Source of the DNA: CAZKEG01 sp964601575 | GTDB lineage: Bacteria > Desulfobacterota > Thermodesulfobacteria > Thermodesulfobacteriales > Thermodesulfatatoraceae | DNA length: 10,001 nt | Assembly (NCBI GenBank): GCA_964601575.1 | Contig: CAZROA010000026.1 | Coordinates: 1-10,001, forward strand | Reading direction: 5' to 3' | Part shown: positions 1-7,053 of the stretch, one piece after another | Numbering within the stretch: the stretch's first letter is position 1 | How the letters are laid out: every line of letters starts with the position of its first letter | Program-made: the position numbers and the translations under genes | Notes under the pieces: model-generated | What the model saw: the letters and a program-made list of their open reading frames with translations, nothing else | Database searches by the model: none | What the model was told of the DNA's origin: nothing

Positions 1-126
1 CGCCTCGGCTACTCCGGAGGCAAAGGCCGCCGCCACTAAGGCATCAAAGGCATTTCCCCCAGCTTCAAAGATCTCTATGGCCGCTTGGGCAGTGTAGCGA
101 TTGCCACAAGCAATGGCCCCTTTCAT
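1..126 (-). CDS. ggt: Gamma-glutamyltranspeptidase-like protein, N-terminal part (cut by window edge)
   Basis: Only the first 42 codons are present; the gene runs off the left edge. The translation contains GGNAFDALVAAAFASGV, which matches the conserved N-terminal GGNAxDAxVA segment of gamma-glutamyltransferases (glutathione hydrolases, Ntn-hydrolase fold). These enzymes cleave or transfer the gamma-glutamyl group of glutathione and related compounds. The ATG at 126-124 is supported by an AAGGAG ribosome binding site (134-139) spaced 7 nt. The protein begins directly with the catalytic domain and shows no signal peptide, unlike periplasmic E. coli Ggt, so a cytoplasmic member of the family is likely. 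The catalytic Thr and the processing site lie outside the window, so activity cannot be judged. It has its own leader and is probably not part of the upstream corrinoid genes. Confidence 0.75.
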   Translation of the reverse strand, partial: MKGAIACGNRYTAQAAIEIFEAGGNAFDALVAAAFASGVAEA

Positions 127-158
127 GCTTTATCTCCTTCTAGCTCAATAATGGGGCC

Positions 159-186
159 AAATTAGCGCTTCCCGACCAAAGATCAA
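159..186 (-). promoter_or_regulatory. Candidate promoter for the gamma-glutamyltranspeptidase-like gene
   Basis: On the minus strand a TTGATC -35 element (181-186) lies 16 bp before TAATTT (159-164). The -35 keeps TTGA of the consensus; the -10 matches only three of six bases. Transcription would start near 152 and leave a leader of about 26 nt, which contains the ribosome binding site. The same -35 hexamer and spacing occur in the receptor promoter at 4140-4167. This is a tentative call made by eye. Confidence 0.3.
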
Positions 187-274
187 GGGAAGTTTGCCCT
201 AACTACAGGATTTTCGTTTTGCTCCATAAAGCATTCTTCCAATTTTCATAGGCTGCAAAATGATCTTGACCATA

Positions 275-292
275 TTCAAAAGAAATTTTGAA
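275..292. repeat. Short AT-rich inverted repeat in the intergenic gap
   Basis: TTCAAAA (275-281) and TTTTGAA (286-292) form a perfect 7-bp inverted repeat around a GAAA loop. It lies in the 236-bp gap between the NTPase fusion gene and the ggt-like gene. It could be an operator or a weak hairpin, but it is AT-rich and lacks a following T tract, so it is not a convincing terminator. The rest of the gap (127-362) shows no clear gene. Confidence 0.3.
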
Positions 293-362
293 ACAAATCC
301 GGCCTGGAGTTTTTATCACCGATATTTTCAGATTCTTAACCCTTTTAGTTTAAATTTGTTCT

Positions 363-2093
363 TTAAGTGATTTTATCCGTTCTGGACTGTGAGAGGATGG
401 CCAAGATCGCTTCAAGCAAATCCGGGGCTTCGGGGCTTTCTACATGATAGATGCGGACGTCCTTGAGGCCCCAGTGTTCACAGACCGCCTCAATGAGTTC
501 CTTACGCACCACCCAGACCTGCGGTTTGGGAAAATCCTTCAAAAGATCAAGGGCCTTGGCCCATCCCCCGCCCCGAAGCTCAAGAGGGCCGACCTCATCC
601 ACGATGACCAGATCTACTTCTTTAAGGCGTTCGGGGGTCAAGGCCTCAAGTCCAAAGGCAAGCCCCTGCCTCCAAAAGAGAAAGCGACCAAAGCCCGGGG
701 AAAGATCGCCTTTTTCCCGGTGACAAAGGGGGACGCATCTTCCCGAAAGGATGTCTATCACCTCAAAGCCCTCACGTTCTCCGTCTTTCCAAAACCCTGG
801 AGAGAGTATTCCGCCCACCCTAAGGCCCCTCTGCCGAAGGTTATCCACAGCCCCTCTTAAGGCCGAGGTCTTACCCACTCCGCGACCACCGGTCACCAAA
901 AGAAAAGAACTTTTGGGCTTTGTCAGAAAAGATTCGAGATCTTCTACCTGCTTGACCAGAGAGGCCAGGGTATAGAAGGGGCGAGAAAAGATTTCATGGC
1001 GCGCCCTGGAAAGGGAAGCGGTCATTAGGGGCAGGGCCTCAAAGGCCAGGGGGAGGGTCTGCGATAAAGAAAAAAGACCATGGCTTTCAAACCAGTGTCT
1101 TAAGTGAGGGTGGCGAAGTTCAACACTTAGGGCGCCAAAGGCCATGACTATCAATAAAGCTCGCAAGGCCATCTCGAGGCCAATTTCTAATCCCTGCCAG
1201 TTCCAAGAAGACCCAAAGGTCTCCACCTTTCCCAAAAAGAGTCCGGCAAGGAGGGTTAGCGAAAGGAGTATCAACCAAAACCCAGGCCTTTTTAGATGTC
1301 GAAGGCCTTCTCGATAACGCCAAAGGACCAAAGAAACGTAAAGCAAGACTATCAAACCCGAAAAGGGGATAGGGAGTCTCTCCAGAAAAGTGAGACCCAA
1401 AACGAGCATCAGGAAATGAAACAAGAGGAGGCCGAGATGAAAATTCTTTGTGGATGAGGGATTTTTAGAGAAACAAGGTTTGTTTGAGGAGACGACAGGC
1501 AGACTCTGGGATGGCAATTTATGGGCCAGGGTACCTAGATACATTCCCAAAAGGGCCGAGGTTGCGCCGCCAAAGAGAGACAAGCCCAGGAGGCTCCAAA
1601 GCAAATACCAGGGGAGATCTTGATGGGTCGAAAGACCAAATTGTCGAGCGGCATATTGAAAGAGTTTTACGTAGAGCTCCACCAAGTGGGGACCGTAGAT
1701 GATAAAGAGGCTGGCCAATTTATGGACAAGACTCCAAGAAACGGCCAAGGCCCCTCCGATCATATAGCCTAAAAGATTGGCCCCAAGGAGTCTTATCGTT
1801 CCTTCCAATAAAAGGGCCTCCATCAGAATGGCCACCATAGGTCCGAGGATGATAGCCGAAGGTGAGAGGGCCTTCATTAGGGCACAGACCAGACCAGCTC
1901 GCATGATGAGTCCGGGCTGGGGTCTTAGGTGATAGACCGCCACCAGGAGACACACTGCCCCAGCGCTTAAAGATAGCCCAGCCAGGGGGACATGAAGGTT
2001 ATGTAAGGCGCTGCCGATAATGATTTCCGCTGCAGCCCACAGGCTTCCTACCGCCGCTGCCCGCAGCCACAAAGGATCTAGGTCTTTAGTCAT
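363..2093 (-). CDS. Fusion of ECF-transporter-like membrane regions with a THEP1-type NTPase; candidate corrinoid importer
   Basis: This 576-residue protein has three parts. Residues 10-190 are strongly hydrophobic, with about five or six membrane segments and the look of an ECF S-component. Residues 215-385 hold a second membrane block followed by a helix ending LPLAFEALPLM...LSRARHEIF, which resembles the end of EcfT/CbiQ proteins. Residues 395-576 are a P-loop NTPase of the THEP1 family (NTPase_1), with Walker A GRGVGKTS (403-410) and Walker B DLVIVDEVGPLEL (494-506, D499 and E500). The start lies 3 bp after the receptor stop codon and has only a weak ribosome binding site, so translation is probably coupled to the receptor. 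Seen: the domains and the gene pairing. Inferred: an inner-membrane importer for the receptor's ligand, powered or controlled by the THEP1 domain. No standard ABC signature is present. The substrate is not proven; corrinoid is suggested by cobU nearby. Confidence 0.75.
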   Translation of the reverse strand: MTKDLDPLWLRAAAVGSLWAAAEIIIGSALHNLHVPLAGLSLSAGAVCLLVAVYHLRPQPGLIMRAGLVCALMKALSPSAIILGPMVAILMEALLLEGTIRLLGANLLGYMIGGALAVSWSLVHKLASLFIIYGPHLVELYVKLFQYAARQFGLSTHQDLPWYLLWSLLGLSLFGGATSALLGMYLGTLAHKLPSQSLPVVSSNKPCFSKNPSSTKNFHLGLLLFHFLMLVLGLTFLERLPIPFSGLIVLLYVSLVLWRYREGLRHLKRPGFWLILLSLTLLAGLFLGKVETFGSSWNWQGLEIGLEMALRALLIVMAFGALSVELRHPHLRHWFESHGLFSLSQTLPLAFEALPLMTASLSRARHEIFSRPFYTLASLVKQVEDLESFLTKPKSSFLLVTGGRGVGKTSALRGAVDNLRQRGLRVGGILSPGFWKDGEREGFEVIDILSGRCVPLCHREKGDLSPGFGRFLFWRQGLAFGLEALTPERLKEVDLVIVDEVGPLELRGGGWAKALDLLKDFPKPQVWVVRKELIEAVCEHWGLKDVRIYHVESPEAPDLLEAILAILSQSRTDKIT

Positions 2094-2096
2094 ACC

Positions 2097-4106
2097 CTAG
2101 AATTGGGTCCTAAGCCCCAAGAGAAAATTACGCCCGGGCATGGGCCCATGGCCGTCGTCATAGTTTCGATCGGTGAGGTTGGTCACCGTGAGGAATAATT
2201 CTCCTGAAAATCCTGGCCGCCAAGAGAATCCCTTGGTGAGGTTGAGATTTATCAATAAAAAGTCGTCTAATTTTCGTTTGCTACCATCTCGCAAATAATC
2301 AAATTGATAAGCGGTGTAAGTGCTTAAGAGATCGAGAGAAACCCTTTTAGGGAGAAAAACCTTGGTCTCAAGGATTACCTTATGTCTCGGGCGCCTGGCT
2401 AGGTCCCGGTCTTCGGCTTTGTCCCGAGCGGAAAGATAGGTATAGCTCCCCTTGAAAAGGATATGAGAAAAAGGTCTTTCGGTCGCCCCTATCTCTACGC
2501 CCTTTAACACCGCTCGGCCTACGTTTACATATAGCCAACCATTATCTGTACGCAGACGATCAATCAGATCGGTCACGTTTTGATAAAAATAGCTGGCCCA
2601 AATCCTTCCCCTGGGAAGCTTTTTCTCAAATCCCAACTCATAGCCTACATTCTTTTCCGGCCCAAGCTCCGGGTTTCCTCCGGCATAGTCGCTATAAAGC
2701 TCCTTAAGCGAGGGAAATCGCGTCTTTTTCCCGAGAGAGGCGTGAAAAGTAAACCCTGAGCTCGGAGAATAGATCAGGGCCAGTTGAGGATTCCAGGAAT
2801 GAGAGGCCTTGGGAAGCGGTTTATCTCCGGCCTCCAGGGGCTTGAAATAGTCATAGCCAAGGCCCCAAAGAAGAGCAAGGTCTCTTCTCAGAGGAAATTC
2901 GTGTTCTAGGGCTACACTGTAGAGGTCGGCCTCAAAGGTCTCCTTCGGTTGCCATCCAGGGGTGGCCCACCCCTTCAAGACACCATAGGTCTCCTGGTCG
3001 TAGAGATCCTGTTCGACGTGGTGATCCTTTTGGTAACGTAAACCCAAGCGGAGATCCCCGAAGGATTCCAAAAAGAGATCCGAGCGCAGATAACCCCCCA
3101 AAATATAGTCGTTGTAACGGCTCTCTTCGAACCACTTCTTGGCGGTCTGATAGCCGTCCCAACTCACATCGCGGATGGTGTCCTGGTGTCTTACATAAAA
3201 GCCCTGAGCCTTCACACGAAAATAGGGAGTTAACTTCTTTTGCCCCACAAGGTTTAGATGCCATTGATCCCATTTAGTAAAGGCCCAAAAGCGGTCATAC
3301 TCCGGAGGGATACCGCGTTCATCGTGGTGAAAATCAAAGGAGAGATAGTAAGCCTCTTCAGGGCTAGGTTCGTAGCCGAGCTTTAGGTTGAGCTCTCGCT
3401 TTTGGTAATAACTCAGGTCTCGCTGGCCACCGTTCTCATGATATCCAGAGGTTAGCCCAAGGTAAGGGTCAAGGGGATCGAAGTCGCTTGAGAGCCGAAA
3501 TCCATGAGATTGATGATAGCCCCCACTTATCCAATAGCGCAATTTCCAAAGAGGCCCACCTTGGGCCAGGGTGTAATTTTGAGTGTGATAATCGCCAAAA
3601 GAGGCACTGGCTGCTCGGAGGGTCTTTTCCCCGCCTTTCTTGGTCACGATGTTGATGACTGGCCCCAGGGTATTGGCCCCGTAAAGTACGGAAGAAAGCC
3701 CTTTAATTACTTCGATCTTGGCGATGGCCTCTACGGGAAACTGAGAAAGATCAAGAAAACGAAAATAAGTCTCATAGGCAGGAACACCATCAATAAGGAT
3801 TTTGATTTCATTTGAGGAAAGTCCCCGCACCTGGACATGAGCTTCGCCTTTGCCACCGACATTTACATCTACCCCGGATAGAAAATCCAGGGCCTCTCCT
3901 ACGGTCTGGACTCCCCAGTCTTTGAGCTCTTGGGCGGTGATGACCGAAACGCTTGAGGTTTTAAGAGGACTTTGGGTCCCGGTGACCAAGACATCTCCCA
4001 ATTGAAATATACAGGGGCTGGCCCCTCCCTGGGCCCAGACTATAGATAGCCAAGCTGTGGAGATTAAAAATAACAGTACACAAACACCTAACTTGAACCC
4101 CTTCAT
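2097..4106 (-). CDS. TonB-dependent outer-membrane receptor, BtuB-like (probable corrinoid receptor)
   Basis: This 669-residue protein has a signal peptide at residues 1-25 (cleavage probably after the A of VWAQ), a TonB-box-like segment DVLVTGT near residue 38, a plug domain at about 45-160 (VQVRGLSSNEIKILIDGVP, then IEVIKGLSSVLYGANTLG), and a long beta-barrel ending in RTQF. The terminal Phe is typical of outer-membrane barrels. Such receptors take scarce ligands across the outer membrane using TonB-ExbB-ExbD energy; those partners are not in the window. The length is near that of BtuB (about 600). The ATG is fixed by an AAGGAGG site (4112-4118) spaced 5 nt. cobU lies upstream and a membrane/NTPase fusion follows after 3 bp, which points to cobalamin or cobinamide as ligand. 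Iron chelate cannot be excluded from sequence alone. Confidence 0.88.
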   Translation of the reverse strand: MKGFKLGVCVLLFLISTAWLSIVWAQGGASPCIFQLGDVLVTGTQSPLKTSSVSVITAQELKDWGVQTVGEALDFLSGVDVNVGGKGEAHVQVRGLSSNEIKILIDGVPAYETYFRFLDLSQFPVEAIAKIEVIKGLSSVLYGANTLGPVINIVTKKGGEKTLRAASASFGDYHTQNYTLAQGGPLWKLRYWISGGYHQSHGFRLSSDFDPLDPYLGLTSGYHENGGQRDLSYYQKRELNLKLGYEPSPEEAYYLSFDFHHDERGIPPEYDRFWAFTKWDQWHLNLVGQKKLTPYFRVKAQGFYVRHQDTIRDVSWDGYQTAKKWFEESRYNDYILGGYLRSDLFLESFGDLRLGLRYQKDHHVEQDLYDQETYGVLKGWATPGWQPKETFEADLYSVALEHEFPLRRDLALLWGLGYDYFKPLEAGDKPLPKASHSWNPQLALIYSPSSGFTFHASLGKKTRFPSLKELYSDYAGGNPELGPEKNVGYELGFEKKLPRGRIWASYFYQNVTDLIDRLRTDNGWLYVNVGRAVLKGVEIGATERPFSHILFKGSYTYLSARDKAEDRDLARRPRHKVILETKVFLPKRVSLDLLSTYTAYQFDYLRDGSKRKLDDFLLINLNLTKGFSWRPGFSGELFLTVTNLTDRNYDDGHGPMPGRNFLLGLRTQF

Positions 4107-4139
4107 CCCCTCCTCCTTATCAAGCGGTAGAGAGGAAAC

Positions 4140-4167
4140 ATTATATCCAAAAAGGAATAACGATCAA
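4140..4167 (-). promoter_or_regulatory. Promoter of the TonB-dependent receptor operon
   Basis: On the minus strand TTGATC (162-167 of the 4000s, that is 4162-4167) and a perfect TATAAT (4140-4145) are separated by 16 bp. This is a strong sigma-70-type promoter. Transcription would begin near 4133, giving a leader of about 27 nt that holds little besides the ribosome binding site. The receptor and fusion genes can therefore be expressed apart from pncA-pncB-cobU. The whole 103-bp gap is too short for a cobalamin riboswitch, and no B12-box-like segment is seen in it. Confidence 0.65.
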
Positions 4168-4209
4168 AACCGAAAATCCAGGCAAAATACCCGATTAATA
4201 GACAAAGAC

Positions 4210-4713
4210 TCAAGATTTGAGGGTAAGGGCAAGACCAGCGACGACCAAATAAACCCGATCGCAGACAAAGGCCACCCTTTGGTTAAGGTGCCCCAAGGCC
4301 TCGGTATATTTTCTCACCGCCTTCTCTCCTGGAAGGGGTCCAAGGCCAATCTCATTTGAGACGAGGATCAAATTTCCAGAAGTCCTGGCCAAGACCTGGC
4401 AGAAGGTTTCTATTTCTTTTTCAAGGTCAAGTTGGTAATGCCATAGATTGCCGAGCCATACGGTAAGACAGTCAATAAGGCACACTCCGTAATCAGAGGT
4501 CATTTCTAAGACTTTGGCCAAAGCCAGGGGTTCTTCTAAGGTTTCCCACTCAGGCCCGCGTTCGGCCTGATGCCGCCGGATCTTCTCCTGCATCTCTTCA
4601 TCAAAGGGCTCGGCGGTGCCGACAAAGAGTCTTGGGGAAGGGAATTGCTTGGCCATCTCCAAGGCCAAACGGCTCTTACCGCTTTTTACCCCACCAAGGA
4701 TCAAGATCTTCAT
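4210..4713 (-). CDS. cobU: Adenosylcobinamide kinase / adenosylcobinamide-phosphate guanylyltransferase
   Basis: CobU (CobP) phosphorylates adenosylcobinamide and then transfers GMP to it, giving AdoCbi-GDP for nucleotide-loop assembly of cobalamin. At 167 residues it is close to the usual family length. The family motifs are in order: Walker A GGVKSGKS (7-14), TAEPFDEEM (33-41), RRH (46-48), where H48 fits the guanylylated histidine of the family, W56-x-T-L-E-E-P, DCLTVWLGN (81-89), VSNEIGLGPLP (118-128), GHLNQ (141-145) and a C-terminal VYLVVAGLALTLK. Its ATG overlaps the pncB stop as ATGA and it has no ribosome binding site of its own, so it depends on translational coupling. CobT, CobS and CobC partners are not in the window. 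The protein looks complete and functional. Confidence 0.95.
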   Translation of the reverse strand: MKILILGGVKSGKSRLALEMAKQFPSPRLFVGTAEPFDEEMQEKIRRHQAERGPEWETLEEPLALAKVLEMTSDYGVCLIDCLTVWLGNLWHYQLDLEKEIETFCQVLARTSGNLILVSNEIGLGPLPGEKAVRKYTEALGHLNQRVAFVCDRVYLVVAGLALTLKS

Positions 4714-6065
4714 TTTGAAGAGAAAAATTCTTGGCGGACCTTTTCTTGGAGGGCAGAGAGGGCCTGGGTCAGGTGAACGGGATAGGGATCGGCTGTGGGG
4801 ATTAGTTCTTTGAGATGGGGTGGAAGAGAGGAGAGCTCAGCCGCTGCTCGCTTACGTATCTTTTCTAGACTCTCTTTGGCCTTAGTGCGCTTCCCAGAGG
4901 CCATGACCCTTTCCAGCAAAGGGACAGAGCCTGCAGGTGGTGGCTCTTCCCTTAGGCCGATCCAGTCTTCAAAGAAATAACCCTTCTCATCCCGTCGCCG
5001 AAAGACCTGTTTGGCCCCGGCCAGGGTGGCCTTGCCTTGTGAGAATTTGGCCACCGGTCGCCCGGCATAGGAAACCAGCTTATAGGCTGCATCAAGATAA
5101 GGGGCATCGGCCGAGACCCCCATCTTGGTCCCCACACCAAAGGCATCGATTGGGGCACCGGCTTGGCAAAGTTTGGCGATCTGGTACTCGTCAAGCCCGC
5201 CGCTGACAAAGATCTTGACGTAGGAAAGCCCGGCCTCATCGAGTCTACGTCTCACTTCGCGGGAAAGGGTAAGCAGATCCCCACTATCAAGCCGCACCCC
5301 TTTCAGTCTCTTACCCTCTTTTTCGAGGTATCGGGCCACCTTGATGGCCTTAGGTACCGCCGCCAGAGAATCATACGTATCCAAAAGGAGGATCGTGTTT
5401 TCTGGAAACATCTTGGCAAAGGCCAAAAAGGCCTCTTCTTCCTCGCCAAAGCTCTGGATAAAGGAATGGGCCATGGTCCCGGTCACCGGGATATCAAAGA
5501 GCCTCCCAGCCAAGGTATTGCTCGTGGCTGCAAAACCCGCCAAATAAGAGGCCCTGGCCACACGGAGGCTGGCGTCAATGCCTTGGGTGCGTCGGGCGGA
5601 AAAATCTACCACCGGTTTGCCCTGAGCGGCCAAGAGACAGCGGGCTGCCTTGGTGGCGATCAGGGTCTCGAAATTCAGGATATTGATCACCAATGTTTCG
5701 ACCAACTGGGCCTCGATGATAGGGGCGGTAATCTCTATCAAGGGTTCGTTGGTAAAGAAGATGGTTCCTTCCGGCAAGGCAAACACTTCACCGGTGAAAC
5801 GAAGCCCTTTGAGATAATCGAGAAAAGCGGGTTTGAAAAGTTTTAGGCCTTCGAGATAAGCCAAGTCTTCCTCTGAGAACCGAAAGTCTTCCAGGAGCTC
5901 TAGCAGGTGTTCAAGGCCTGCGGCCAGAAAGAAACGACGATTCGGGGGATAGTGGCGAATAAATAGGGAAAAGGTGGCCGGGGCGAACATCTCATGCTCA
6001 AAATAGACCGCGGCCATGGTCAATTCGTAAAGATCCGTAAAAAGGGGCGAAAAACAAGCCTTCAT
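4710..6065 (-). CDS. pncB: Nicotinate phosphoribosyltransferase
   Basis: This enzyme condenses nicotinate with PRPP to give nicotinate mononucleotide (NaMN), coupled to ATP hydrolysis, in the Preiss-Handler branch of NAD salvage. The 451-residue protein shows the N-terminal TDLYELTM (10-17), DFSARRTQG (154-162), GTMAHS (196-201, where H200 fits the transiently phosphorylated histidine), LLDTYD (227-232), GVRLDSGDL (256-264), FVSGGLDE (286-293) and DAFGVGTKM (307-315). It is complete and cytosolic. It overlaps pncA upstream and cobU downstream, each by ATGA, so the three are one tightly coupled unit. NaMN feeds NAD synthesis and is also the ribose-phosphate donor used by CobT in cobalamin nucleotide-loop assembly, which may explain its place beside cobU; that link is inference. 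Confidence 0.95.
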   Translation of the reverse strand: MKACFSPLFTDLYELTMAAVYFEHEMFAPATFSLFIRHYPPNRRFFLAAGLEHLLELLEDFRFSEEDLAYLEGLKLFKPAFLDYLKGLRFTGEVFALPEGTIFFTNEPLIEITAPIIEAQLVETLVINILNFETLIATKAARCLLAAQGKPVVDFSARRTQGIDASLRVARASYLAGFAATSNTLAGRLFDIPVTGTMAHSFIQSFGEEEEAFLAFAKMFPENTILLLDTYDSLAAVPKAIKVARYLEKEGKRLKGVRLDSGDLLTLSREVRRRLDEAGLSYVKIFVSGGLDEYQIAKLCQAGAPIDAFGVGTKMGVSADAPYLDAAYKLVSYAGRPVAKFSQGKATLAGAKQVFRRRDEKGYFFEDWIGLREEPPPAGSVPLLERVMASGKRTKAKESLEKIRKRAAAELSSLPPHLKELIPTADPYPVHLTQALSALQEKVRQEFFSSK

Positions 6066-6577
6066 ACGATCTTTGCCTGATAGATCCGGGCCATCCTCTT
6101 TAGGGCGAATTCATGCATTTCTCGATCGAAATCGCCTACACAATCCTTAAAGACCGTAATCTTGAAATTGCGAAAGAAGGCATCTGCCGCTGTATCCATA
6201 ACGCAAATACTGGTACACACTCCGGTGAGACAGACCTCTTCTACTTTAAGTTTGCGCAAGGTCTCTTCCAACTCGGTCTTGAAAAATCCGCTGAACCTAG
6301 TCTTCGGGATGATCTTTTCTCCTTCTCTTGGCCTAAGTTCGGGGATTACTTCTGCCCCCCAAGTCCCTTTTATGGCATGGGCAGGAAAGGCCTCAAATTC
6401 TTTGTCTTCGGGTTCATGGTTATCACAGAGAAAGATCACCGGTTGGCCTATGGACCGAAACTCTTCAAGCCTCTTGGCCAAAGGTTCTATAATTTGGCGG
6501 ACCTCGTCTCCGCAGTAAAGGGCCCCTTTTGGGTCTATAAAATCGTTGATCATGTCGATGATCAATAAGGCCTTCAT
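6062..6577 (-). CDS. pncA: Nicotinamidase (isochorismatase-family amidohydrolase)
   Basis: The likely reaction is hydrolysis of nicotinamide to nicotinate and ammonia, feeding the next gene, pncB. The 171-residue cysteine hydrolase has the catalytic triad of the family: D8 in IIDMINDF, K92 in IPKTRFSGF, and C125 in TGVCTSICV. D52, H54 and H67 are placed as metal ligands. The size is slightly below E. coli PncA (213) and near compact archaeal and thermophile forms. Isochorismatase-family members are hard to tell apart by sequence, but overlap with pncB makes nicotinamidase by far the best call. The ATG at 6577-6575 has a good ribosome binding site, AAAGGAGGGG (6583-6592). It is the first gene of the leftward operon and is transcribed away from the Rieske gene. 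Confidence 0.9.
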   Translation of the reverse strand: MKALLIIDMINDFIDPKGALYCGDEVRQIIEPLAKRLEEFRSIGQPVIFLCDNHEPEDKEFEAFPAHAIKGTWGAEVIPELRPREGEKIIPKTRFSGFFKTELEETLRKLKVEEVCLTGVCTSICVMDTAADAFFRNFKITVFKDCVGDFDREMHEFALKRMARIYQAKIV

Positions 6578-6603
6578 GACTACCCCTCCTTTGCCCCATT
6601 GGG

Positions 6604-6632
6604 AAACTAGCCAAAATTTCTCCTGATGACAA
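6604..6632 (-). promoter_or_regulatory. Candidate promoter of the pncA-pncB-cobU operon
   Basis: On the minus strand TTGTCA (6627-6632, five of six consensus bases) lies 17 bp before TAGTTT (6604-6609, three of six). Transcription would start near 6597, leaving about 20 nt of leader with the pncA ribosome binding site. The site sits in the 74-83 bp gap shared with the divergent Rieske gene. No comparably good promoter was found for the Rieske side. Confidence 0.4.
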
Positions 6633-6660
6633 GAAACATTTACGTGCTACTTTGAAGCCC

Positions 6661-7053
6661 ATGGCCGGTAAGAATCGGCGTTCATTTTTAAAGCTTATGG
6701 CCGGGATCTTCCTTGGGGGGTTGGGAATTCTGGGTACTTATTCGGCCCTTCATTTTCTGCCTCGTCCGCCGCGAAAGATCTTGGTCAAAGAAAAACTTGA
6801 GCCAAACAAGATCATCATCGGTCCAGAATATTTCTTGAGGCTTACCTCTTCTGGGCCTCTAGCCCTTTCCCGCACCTGTCCCCATCTGGGGTGCCTGGTC
6901 ACCTATAACCCGATCAAAAACGAGTTTGTCTGTCCCTGTCATCAGAGTAGATTTTCCTTAGAGGGAAAGTATCTTGCCGGGCCGGCCAAAAAGGATCTCA
7001 CCAAACTTAAGGTGATCAAGAGCAGCGGGGGATTGATCATTGAGATTCCGTAA
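6661..7053 (+). CDS. Rieske [2Fe-2S] iron-sulfur protein, Tat-exported
   Basis: This is the electron-transfer subunit of a bc-type quinol-oxidising complex; it takes an electron from quinol at the Qo site and passes it to a c-type cytochrome. The 130-residue protein starts with a twin-arginine signal/anchor NRRSFLKLM (5-13) followed by one membrane helix (about 13-33). The cluster site is complete: CPHLGC (73-78) gives ligands C73 and H75, and CPCHQS (91-96) gives C91 and H94; C78 and C93 are the disulfide pair. It is shorter than standard Rieske proteins (about 180), a minimal form. The ATG at 6661 is chosen because it places the Tat motif at a normal distance; an in-frame TTG at 6652 would add three residues. 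Neither has a ribosome binding site. Its end overlaps the cytochrome b gene by 14 bp. Confidence 0.9.
   Translation: MAGKNRRSFLKLMAGIFLGGLGILGTYSALHFLPRPPRKILVKEKLEPNKIIIGPEYFLRLTSSGPLALSRTCPHLGCLVTYNPIKNEFVCPCHQSRFSLEGKYLAGPAKKDLTKLKVIKSSGGLIIEIP

Noticed and set aside
203..319. A 38-codon minus-strand frame (GTG start) in the gap before the ggt-like gene, containing EYGQDHFAAYENWKNALW
   Set aside because: The translation looks mildly protein-like with two Trp, but there is no ribosome binding site, the start is GTG and it overlaps nothing that supports it. It may be a remnant or chance.
5163..5846. A 227-codon plus-strand frame opposite pncB
   Set aside because: It is antisense to a gene with all nicotinate phosphoribosyltransferase motifs. 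Its translation shows no recognisable family and it has no ribosome binding site worth noting.
6536..6541. TATAAA on the plus strand inside pncA as a promoter for the Rieske gene
   Set aside because: No -35 is found at a suitable distance and the leader would exceed 110 nt.
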